From: Candidatus Zixiibacteriota bacterium
GTDB taxonomy: Bacteria > Zixibacteria > MSB-5A5 > GN15 > PGXB01
NCBI GenBank assembly: GCA_020345705.1
Contig: CP070766.1
Location: 2,126,982 to 2,136,557 of the forward strand
Direction of reading: 5' to 3'
DNA length: 9,576 bases
The notes beneath the pieces were generated by a model. That model made no database searches, had not been told where the DNA came from, and saw only the letters and a list, made by a program, of their open reading frames with translations. Positions 1-4,872 of the stretch are shown here, piece by piece. Both the position numbers and the translations under genes were made by a program. How positions within the stretch are numbered: the stretch's first letter is position 1; every line of letters starts with the position of its first letter.

Positions 1-1
1 G

Positions 2-172
2 TGGGAACTGCATGATGAGGGTGGTCGAATATGGGCGCTGGAGGACGAACTCAGGGCGGCCAGATGGGATGACAACAACCGGTACGATGGCGTCATGGCG
101 CTGGCTCTCGCGCTGTGGCCGCTTTACAAACCCGATGCACCGCTGATTAAGCCCAGACTGAGCAAGATCTAA
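2..172 (+). CDS. Terminase large subunit, C-terminal end (partial)
   Basis: The open frame enters from the left edge and ends at TAA 170-172, leaving 56 residues. It reads as the last part of the nuclease domain of a phage terminase large subunit, the ATP-driven motor that cuts and packages DNA into proheads. The support is an acidic/aromatic stretch (residues 23-29, WDDNNRY) followed by DGVMALALAL. This resembles the D-x(2-4)-D-x-(M/A)-ALALA helix common at terminase C-termini, where the acidic residues help hold the nuclease metal. A short polar tail (PRLSKI) follows. The position, upstream of protease and capsid genes on the same strand, fits terminase. No ATPase motif is visible because the N-terminal part lies outside the window, so the call rests on a short segment plus context. 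Confidence 0.55.
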   Translation, partial: WELHDEGGRIWALEDELRAARWDDNNRYDGVMALALALWPLYKPDAPLIKPRLSKI

Positions 173-208
173 AACAGCCTGCACCCGGCCGGGACGGGTG
201 CAGGCTGT
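171..208 (-). terminator. Rho-independent terminator for leftward transcription
   Basis: A perfect 14-bp inverted repeat pairs 174-187 with 195-208 (ACAGCCTGCACCCG / CGGGTGCAGGCTGT) around a 7-base loop (188-194). Read on the minus strand, the stem runs directly into TTTT (174-171) and then AGATCTT, the layout of an intrinsic terminator. Read on the plus strand, it is followed by GTCATAATG with no T-tract. It therefore suits leftward transcripts better than the terminase transcript, though it could act partly in both directions. It abuts the terminase stop codon at 170-172. Confidence 0.65.
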
Positions 209-292
209 GTCATAATGACATCGCGGTGGTCATTTATTATAGAATAAGTGCAATATGCACTTTCGCCAGTCTTCGAAATGACTTGTATGGCA

Positions 293-412
293 TCAGAAAA
301 GCGCTGCCGCACCGTAAACATCATTGAACGTGATGCACAACGCTCCAATGAAGATGATGGCAGCGAGAATCCATTTGAAGGCAGATTTTCTTTTTGCTCT
401 GTAGACAACCAT
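293..412 (-). CDS. Small membrane or exported peptide (39 aa), opposite strand
   Basis: Reading leftward from ATG (412-410) to TGA (295-293) gives 39 residues: MVVYRAKRKSAFK, a hydrophobic run WILAAIIFIGALCITF (residues 14-29), then NDVYGAAALF. A basic N-terminus followed by one hydrophobic segment is typical of a single-pass membrane peptide. The GAAA end could also be a signal-peptidase site, in which case this may be the relic of an exported protein. AGAGG (423-419) lies six bases before the ATG, a good ribosome binding site. A promoter-like pair is upstream at 519-491 and a minus-strand terminator downstream at 208-171, so it would form a complete single-gene unit convergent to the terminase. 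An overlapping minus frame (TTG 408 to 169) runs into the terminator hairpin and is less likely. I do not recognise the family. A non-coding RNA is an alternative reading. Confidence 0.35.
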   Translation of the reverse strand: MVVYRAKRKSAFKWILAAIIFIGALCITFNDVYGAAALF

Positions 413-490
413 CACGCACCTCTAAATAGTAAAATGATGTTCCGAATCAGGTTTCAGCAAGGAATATGCCATCGCATAGCCATGTTTCGA

Positions 491-519
491 ATTATTTGCA
501 ACTTATTGTGCGAATACAA
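491..519 (-). promoter_or_regulatory. Candidate sigma-70 promoter, leftward
   Basis: On the minus strand a -35-like TTGTAT (519-514) is separated by 17 bases from a -10-like AATAAT (496-491, five of six consensus bases). Transcription would start near 484, about 70 bases upstream of the 39-residue peptide. The -35 box is weak (three of six), so this is a candidate supported mainly by spacing and by the gene and terminator that follow. Confidence 0.3.
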
Positions 520-524
520 CTTAT
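499..524. repeat. Direct repeat CAACTTAT x2, operator-like
   Basis: The octamer CAACTTAT occurs at 499-506 and again at 517-524, an 18-bp period. Read leftward (ATAAGTTG), one copy overlaps the -35 box and the other lies in the spacer of the candidate leftward promoter. That is a common position for a repressor operator. Two octamers in AT-rich DNA can also arise by chance. Confidence 0.35.
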
Positions 525-644
525 ATCCGTATTTGGGGTGGTCGCGGGCCGAGGACGCTGCCATTGTGAAGTAGCTTGCACAATAATGCTTACAATAACC
601 GGGTCAATTTGATGTTAAAACCGAGCCATTTCCGGTTGTTGAAC

Positions 645-656
645 GGAGGATTAATG
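645..656 (+). promoter_or_regulatory. Ribosome binding site that decides the protease start
   Basis: GGAGGA (645-650) lies just upstream of ATG at 654-656. The frame is open further upstream to a TTG at 576 and an ATG at 612, but neither has a comparable ribosome binding site. The residues encoded there (576-653) show no conserved character. The protein is therefore taken to begin at 654. Confidence 0.75.
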
Positions 657-2483
657 GAAAATCTCGTCGGCAAAATAACGGCCTCACTGGCCGAAAAAGA
701 ATCGATAATCCCTGATGAACTCGTTGCAAGGATCAACAGCAACATCAAACCGCCTTCGCCGGTTTCTGCTGATGATGTTTACGTGCGGGCGATGTATATA
801 CTCTCCGATCAGATAAACAGCTTCGGGGGATGTTTCCCGTCTGACGAACACCACCGGCTGACGGAGCTTTTGATTGACAGTCCGGTTTTGATCGGGCATC
901 GCAAGGACAGTCTTCCTATCGCCAGAAATTTCCACGCCGAGAAAGTGGTTCGGGATGATTCAAACTGGGTGAAGGTCTTTTTCTACTGGCTTAAGAGTGC
1001 AGACAAAGCAGAAGACCTGAGAAACAATATCGATGGCGGAATCTACAAAGAGTGCTCAATAAGCTTTATTTTCGGCTTTCCGGAATGCTCGATATGCGGT
1101 TCCGATATTCGCCAGTGCCGTCACCGACCTTTTGAGAAATATGAAGTCGGAGACGGAGAAGAAAGGGAAGCTCATTTCAATTATCGGCAGATACTGAAGG
1201 TATTGGAGACTTCTCTTGTGTACCGAGGATCCGTTCAGGATACGTCTATTACCGATGAGCTTTATTTCTTCAAGTCGGAAACAGGCGAGAGCGACGAGGG
1301 CGAGCCGGAACGGTGCGAGCCGGTATTCAAACGGCTATGGGATTTGGGCTGCCTCGATGTGCAGAAGAGCTACTTTGTGGCTCCGGCTTACGAAGCCCTT
1401 CGCATCCGTCTGGAGAAATCCGGTATCGGCCTTAAGCCGTACTCCTATCAGGGAAACGAACTGACATGTAAACGGGTGACGGGCTATCTGGAGTCAATCG
1501 ATCTGCCTGCGGGCAGCTATGCTCTGGATTGCCGCCTGATCGGTCTTCGAGGGAAAGAAAGGCAGTCGGTGTCCGAGTTGGGGAAGTTTCTCAAGGGTGA
1601 GAAATCCACGGTCAGGAGGATTGAAATCAAAGTGGCGGATGTGCTTGGCTGTGAGAGTAAGCCTATGACCGGCAGGCCGGGCAGAGTGAGACGCAATCTG
1701 CTCGAAGACCTTTTTCAGGCAAACAAGACAGTGCTTATTCCGACGGACGAGGTCCTCGGAGCGGAGCTTGTCGGAGCCGTGCAAAAGAAGGCTTCACGAT
1801 ACGGGGCAGAAATTTTCGATGCCGATGCGCCGGATAGATATCTATTTACTCACCGGAGAGTCATCCCTTTGAAGGTGGCCGGAAAACGGCAGGAGCGCGA
1901 GGGATTCACGTATTCACTGACTGCAGCGCATGGCACCTCGCTGATGACAGTGTCAAGTCCGGTTGTGTCCAAAGAAGACTGGCTCCCGGGCGATGTTATC
2001 GAGCTTGAAGTATGCGCGGCCCATCGAGTTGAAGGTGCCATCGAGCTCGTGTATCCGGAGGTTGTTGACTATTATGGAGATTCATCTGAACCTGATGAGA
2101 TTGGCCTTCTTCTGAAACAGCGTCCGGAGCAGGATTCGTCCTCACGATATGAGGTGTTCAACTTCGAGGACAATTCGATTTTGCTGACCGTCGGTAGCGG
2201 GGACGATAGGAAAAGCTTCTTGATACGCCGTTTTTCAGACGAACTTCTAGAAAAAGGACGGAGATTTCTCGCCGACATAGCGGACTCTCGCACGGTACAG
2301 CCCGGTCAGCCGGGCGGAATGGGTACGGTGTCGAATGTTGTTTGTGTCGATGGTGCTCTTCTATATGTATTCTCGGGATTTTTCAAAGGAGAATTCCGGA
2401 TAAGACCGGCCCTTATCAATGGCGTCTCGCGCCGTCTCTTTTACAGGGTGAATTCAGACCATATAGTGGGAGATACGGGATGA
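654..2483 (+). CDS. Prohead protease fused to a degenerate DNA-ligase-like domain
   Basis: 609 residues from ATG 654. Residues ~40-200 resemble phage head-maturation proteases, which cleave scaffold or capsid proteins inside the prohead. I see PVLIGHR (candidate catalytic His82), GGIYKECSISF (candidate Ser135, placed like the serine of SIGF motifs) and LETSLVYRG (residues 184-192), a familiar end of that domain. A cluster C145-x2-C148-x6-C155-x-H157 may bind zinc. Most family members are about 150-250 residues, so ~400 extra residues follow. Residues 241-480 line up by eye with the ATP-dependent DNA ligase core. The KxDGxR nucleotide motif appears as AYEALR (245-250), LDGE as LDCR (291-294), the FDxL region as VADVL (327-331) with RRNLLEDL after it, and a final LKV is at 406-408. 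An OB-fold-like part follows, with LPGDVIELEV (444-453) and PEVVDYYGD (468-476). The catalytic lysine is alanine, so ligation is not expected. Residues 485-609 are unrecognised. The protease call is fairly firm. The ligase-fold call is inference. Confidence 0.7.
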   Translation: MENLVGKITASLAEKESIIPDELVARINSNIKPPSPVSADDVYVRAMYILSDQINSFGGCFPSDEHHRLTELLIDSPVLIGHRKDSLPIARNFHAEKVVRDDSNWVKVFFYWLKSADKAEDLRNNIDGGIYKECSISFIFGFPECSICGSDIRQCRHRPFEKYEVGDGEEREAHFNYRQILKVLETSLVYRGSVQDTSITDELYFFKSETGESDEGEPERCEPVFKRLWDLGCLDVQKSYFVAPAYEALRIRLEKSGIGLKPYSYQGNELTCKRVTGYLESIDLPAGSYALDCRLIGLRGKERQSVSELGKFLKGEKSTVRRIEIKVADVLGCESKPMTGRPGRVRRNLLEDLFQANKTVLIPTDEVLGAELVGAVQKKASRYGAEIFDADAPDRYLFTHRRVIPLKVAGKRQEREGFTYSLTAAHGTSLMTVSSPVVSKEDWLPGDVIELEVCAAHRVEGAIELVYPEVVDYYGDSSEPDEIGLLLKQRPEQDSSSRYEVFNFEDNSILLTVGSGDDRKSFLIRRFSDELLEKGRRFLADIADSRTVQPGQPGGMGTVSNVVCVDGALLYVFSGFFKGEFRIRPALINGVSRRLFYRVNSDHIVGDTG

Positions 2484-2779
2484 ATATTAACACTAACAGG
2501 CAACGACGATTCGTACCTCTCAGCCGGTCTCTGCTGAACTTTATCGTGATTCTTCTGGGAATGGCAGCGGCCTATTTCACAACGATAGGTTCCATCAAGA
2601 TTCAACTGGCCGAGAAGGCGGAAAGCGCCCTGGTTGAAAAGATAGACAAGAGGCTTGGCAGGCTCGAGGTCACCATCATCGAAGGCACCATCAGTAAAGA
2701 TGAGTTCTGTCAATTCAGAAACAGTATTGAATCACGGTTAACCCGGATAGAGTACTTCCTCGTTGAACATGGGAGATAA
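2480..2779 (+). CDS. Small membrane-anchored coiled-coil protein
   Basis: 99 residues from ATG 2480, which overlaps the protease stop as ATGA, implying translational coupling. A basic N-terminus (NRQRRFVPLSRS) precedes one predicted transmembrane helix at about residues 18-38 (LLNFIVILLGMAAAYFTT). Two charged heptad-like stretches follow at about 41-64 and 75-97, consistent with a coiled coil outside the bilayer. The frame is open upstream to 2342 inside the protease gene, but that part has no ribosome binding site. A membrane protein inside a head-gene cluster is unexpected. It could be a lysis accessory, a membrane anchor for assembly or a superinfection-exclusion factor. Nothing in the sequence selects among these, and I do not recognise a family. 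Confidence 0.65.
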   Translation: MNINTNRQRRFVPLSRSLLNFIVILLGMAAAYFTTIGSIKIQLAEKAESALVEKIDKRLGRLEVTIIEGTISKDEFCQFRNSIESRLTRIEYFLVEHGR

Positions 2780-2782
2780 GAA

Positions 2783-3196
2783 GTGAAAGCAGCTGCGATT
2801 GATAAAGAAACCATAGAATCGGTCGGCAAGGCTCTTGAAAGCGAAGCTACCGAGTTGATCGATTTCGACCTTCTCCGGAAGGTGCTTGGGGATCTGTCAA
2901 CGATAATGGAAGCGCGTGACAGACTGCAGGGTGAACTTGACTTCATTAAGGAGGAATATCGACGGCGGATCGTCGGTATGCTTAAAGCCAACATGGCGTG
3001 CAAGTCCGAGGCCGATGATATGGAAATGGCGGCCAGAGTCTCGGGTGATATTTCCCGAATAGAGGCGCCTGAGCTGATTAAGCTGTACGCCAGGGCGGCC
3101 GCGCGTTTCAGGGCCAATTTCCCGTCCAGCTTCAAGTACGTGAATTTCCCCAGCCGGGATTATTCCAAGGACAGGTGGACGGATCATAAAATCTAA
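2783..3196 (+). CDS. Small helical protein of the head module, unknown function
   Basis: 137 residues from GTG 2783, three bases after the preceding stop, with GGGAG (2771-2775) as ribosome binding site seven bases upstream. The chain is strongly helical: charged heptad-like segments at about residues 24-66 (including EARDRLQGELDFIKEEYRRR), then a second helical region with ARAAARF, then an aromatic and basic C-terminus (SFKYVNFPSRDYSKDRW). There is no transmembrane segment or known catalytic motif. Its place between protease and decoration/capsid genes is where scaffold or accessory head proteins are often found, so a scaffold-like role is possible. It is shorter than most scaffolds, and I do not recognise the family. 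Confidence 0.6.
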   Translation: MKAAAIDKETIESVGKALESEATELIDFDLLRKVLGDLSTIMEARDRLQGELDFIKEEYRRRIVGMLKANMACKSEADDMEMAARVSGDISRIEAPELIKLYARAAARFRANFPSSFKYVNFPSRDYSKDRWTDHKI

Positions 3197-3197
3197 G

Positions 3198-3240
3198 CGT
3201 GGGATTCAACACCCTCGGGCACCGTGGGGATTCAAACCCG
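3198..3240. repeat. Imperfect tandem repeat CGTGGG(G)ATTCAA..CCC
   Basis: Two near-copies lie in the 76-bp spacer before the decoration gene: 3198-3214 (CGTGGGATTCAACACCC) and 3223-3240 (CGTGGGGATTCAAACCCG). On the minus strand the second reads GGGTTTGAATCCCC, close to a tRNA T-arm but with T where C56 is expected. No other tRNA arm can be folded around it. It may be an operator, a processing site or a small duplication. Confidence 0.5.
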
Positions 3241-3272
3241 CCTGATAATGCTGTTTAGGACAAGGAGTGAAT

Positions 3273-3695
3273 ATGTCAATTAGAGAACAAAATCTGGAGA
3301 CCATCTCGCCGATTCTGGCGACGTTCAAAATATCTCAGACGGGCGGTATCGACGACCTGAAAGACGTCGATATCGGCAAGGCCGTGACGCTGACCGGCAA
3401 TTACGAAGTCGGACCGTGCGGTGATGGAACGACCGTCCTGGGCAAGTTGATTGCGCTGACGTTAACCGACAGCGACAACGGTGAACGGTTGGCAACAGTA
3501 CAGATTGGCGGGATTTGCACACTTCCGACAACGTCCACCTATCCGGCTGTCGGTGACAGGCTCATCGGCGGCGCCGGCGGGACCGTCAAGCAGGCACCAG
3601 CGCTGACCGGCTATGATCCGGCCGGCGGGAATGTCGCCCGGGGTACGGTCCTTGACGTCAACGGCACATCTGATTGCACCATCCTTTTAAACTGA
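3273..3695 (+). CDS. Capsid decoration (cement)-like protein
   Basis: 140 residues from ATG 3273, with AAGGAG (3262-3267) five bases upstream. An in-frame GTG at 3267 lies within that binding site and is rejected. The protein is glycine- and threonine-rich and beta-patterned: GKAVTLTGNYEVGP, then LATVQIGGICTLP, YPAVGDRLIGG, and a closing VLDVNGTSDCTILL. This succession (a value, a 'GD' turn, then a final hydrophobic strand) resembles small head-decoration proteins of the lambda D / DUF2190 type that trim and stabilise the mature capsid. Its location 11 bp before the major capsid gene is the usual one. The assignment is by pattern and context, and a different small beta-barrel head protein is possible. 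Confidence 0.6.
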   Translation: MSIREQNLETISPILATFKISQTGGIDDLKDVDIGKAVTLTGNYEVGPCGDGTTVLGKLIALTLTDSDNGERLATVQIGGICTLPTTSTYPAVGDRLIGGAGGTVKQAPALTGYDPAGGNVARGTVLDVNGTSDCTILLN

Positions 3696-3706
3696 GAGGG
3701 AAAAAG

Positions 3707-4810
3707 ATGGACTTTAATACGTTCTTAAATTCGGATTTCACGGCCGGGCGGAGTTCTGATCTGGCTGAACGTGAGCTCAACGGCTCCGTGGACTTCAGCC
3801 GGGCATCTGAGATTACCGTTGACAAGGAGGCTTACCTTGAGGCGGAAAACCGGGGAATGACTCTCAGCGAACTGCTGGAAGCCGCCGAATACGATCCGAC
3901 CCCACCCGATTGCCCTCTTGACGCCTTTGAACGCCAGCTGGCGCTGGCCGGGATACGCCTCGGCGGCAAGAGTCCGACACTGGTGGACCAGTTTTACCAG
4001 AAGGCCCCGACATTGATGCCTGAATTCATCATGCGGGAAATCAAGAAAGGCCAGTCGATGCGTCCGGAACTGACTCGTGTCATCGCCAATTCCACGACTG
4101 TAAACAACAACCGGTACACTCCTTTTCACATCGATACATCGACAACGGACAGATTTTCTCTTCGTCCGATCGGCGAAGGCAGTGAGATTCCCCAGCTTCA
4201 CGTTACCGAGCAGACCCATTCCATCAACGTACCGGAATATGGTCTGGGGCTGAAAGCAAGCTACAAATCGCTTCGGTATCGGACGACGGCGCAGTTTCGC
4301 ATTCTGCTCTGGTACATCGGGTTCAAGCTCCAGACCGACAAGATTGCGCTTGTCGTTGACTGTATTCTGAACGGCGACGGTAACTCCAATCCGGCTTCCA
4401 CGGTCAATGCCGCCGTGTCCGGCACCCTGGCGTATGATGATCTGATCACTCTCTGGGCGGAATTCGATCCCTTTGAGATGAACACTCTCATCTGTCACGT
4501 GAGCAAGCTGAAGACAATCCTGACCCTGGATGAGTTCAAGGATCCCATGGCCGGATATCGATTTCAGGGCCGGGGCGAGTTGTTCAGTCCGCTGGGCGCG
4601 ACGCTGGTTCGATGCGATGAGGTAGCGACCGATCTGGTCATCGGGCTGGATTCCCGCTTCGCCATCGAAGAAGTAGTCACTCAACCGCTGATGGTGGAAT
4701 ACGACAAAATCATCGAACAGCGTTTCGAAGAGGCGGTTATTTCCGAATCGGTTGCTTACGCCAAAGTGATCAAAGAGGCATCGGTGGTCCTGGATACTGT
4801 GTTTGAATAG
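3707..4810 (+). CDS. Major capsid protein, HK97-fold type
   Basis: 367 residues from ATG 3707, with GAGAGGG (3694-3700) six bases upstream. The frame is open back to 3674 but that overlaps the previous gene without a binding site. Residues ~1-125 are charged and helical (AERELNGS, SELLEAAEYD), as expected of a delta/scaffold-like segment that the prohead protease removes. The remainder follows the HK97-like order: TDRFSLRPIGEGSEIP (147-162), a beta-strand stretch ending VPEYGLGLKASYKSL, a long helix with a dimer-like ILLWYIGFKLQTDKIALVVD, then LNGDGNSNPA (221-230), a P-domain-like part, and a C-terminal strand region (GATLVRCDEV). Length is normal for such proteins. It is followed at once by hairpins that may protect or attenuate an abundant mRNA. 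The cleavage site is not identified. Confidence 0.85.
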   Translation: MDFNTFLNSDFTAGRSSDLAERELNGSVDFSRASEITVDKEAYLEAENRGMTLSELLEAAEYDPTPPDCPLDAFERQLALAGIRLGGKSPTLVDQFYQKAPTLMPEFIMREIKKGQSMRPELTRVIANSTTVNNNRYTPFHIDTSTTDRFSLRPIGEGSEIPQLHVTEQTHSINVPEYGLGLKASYKSLRYRTTAQFRILLWYIGFKLQTDKIALVVDCILNGDGNSNPASTVNAAVSGTLAYDDLITLWAEFDPFEMNTLICHVSKLKTILTLDEFKDPMAGYRFQGRGELFSPLGATLVRCDEVATDLVIGLDSRFAIEEVVTQPLMVEYDKIIEQRFEEAVISESVAYAKVIKEASVVLDTVFE

Positions 4811-4824
4811 CGCCAACCAGCGCT
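4809..4824 (+). other. Small hairpin at the capsid gene stop
   Basis: AGCGC (4809-4813) pairs with GCGCT (4820-4824) around CAACCA, starting inside the capsid stop codon. It is short and sits directly upstream of the stronger hairpin, so the two may act together on the capsid mRNA end. Confidence 0.35.
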
Positions 4825-4829
4825 TCTAA

Positions 4830-4857
4830 TCCGGCCCGGCACATACGCCGGGCCGGA
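4830..4857 (+). terminator. Strong GC-rich hairpin after the capsid gene (attenuator or mRNA stabiliser)
   Basis: A perfect 11-bp stem, TCCGGCCCGGC (4830-4840) with GCCGGGCCGGA (4847-4857), and a six-base loop ACATAC. No T-run follows on either strand (GGGGTGGAG rightward), so it is not a canonical intrinsic terminator. Between a highly expressed capsid gene and lower-expressed genes, such a hairpin commonly slows polymerase or blocks 3' exonuclease decay. It ends only five bases before the GGAG (4863-4866) of the next gene and might also limit its translation. Confidence 0.55.
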
Positions 4858-4872
4858 GGGGTGGAGATAATC

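Larger units (their letters stand above)
173..653. other. Gap between terminase and protease genes
   Basis: About 480 bp without a convincing rightward gene, and visibly richer in A/T than the flanking genes. A rightward frame beginning GTG at 248 stays open to 574, but it has no ribosome binding site, starts inside a 7-bp palindrome (246-252 / 256-262) and has no recognisable content. The minus strand is more convincing: promoter-like boxes, a short membrane-peptide frame and a terminator, listed separately. A loose 9-bp inverted repeat pairs 503-511 (TTATTGTGC) with 578-586 (GCACAATAA). I did not find a well-spaced sigma-70 promoter for the rightward head genes. A TACAAT box at 591-596 lacks a matching -35 box. 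Confidence 0.6.

Noticed and set aside
169..408. A leftward 79-codon frame overlapping the 39-residue peptide
   Set aside because: TTG start with no well-placed binding site, and its last residues are encoded by the terminator hairpin. It might be a frameshifted continuation of the membrane peptide, but there is no evidence for that.
248..574. A rightward 108-codon frame in the terminase-protease gap
   Set aside because: GTG start inside a palindrome, no ribosome binding site, composition unlike a folded protein, and it overlaps the better supported leftward unit.
576..653. TTG or ATG starts upstream of the protease gene
   Set aside because: The GGAGGA site fits ATG 654. The upstream residues have no conserved character and neither upstream start has a good binding site.
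1374..2093. Functional DNA ligase
   Set aside because: The motif-I lysine and the following Asp-Gly are replaced, so the domain cannot carry out the usual adenylation even if the fold is right.
3223..3240. Possible tRNA 3' fragment on the minus strand
   Set aside because: Only a T-arm-like string is present. The acceptor, anticodon and D arms cannot be formed and the invariant C56 is T.
3725..4816. A 363-codon open frame antisense to the whole capsid gene
   Set aside because: It mirrors the capsid gene in a frame kept open by codon usage, has no ribosome binding site or recognisable motifs, and the plus-strand capsid protein is convincing.
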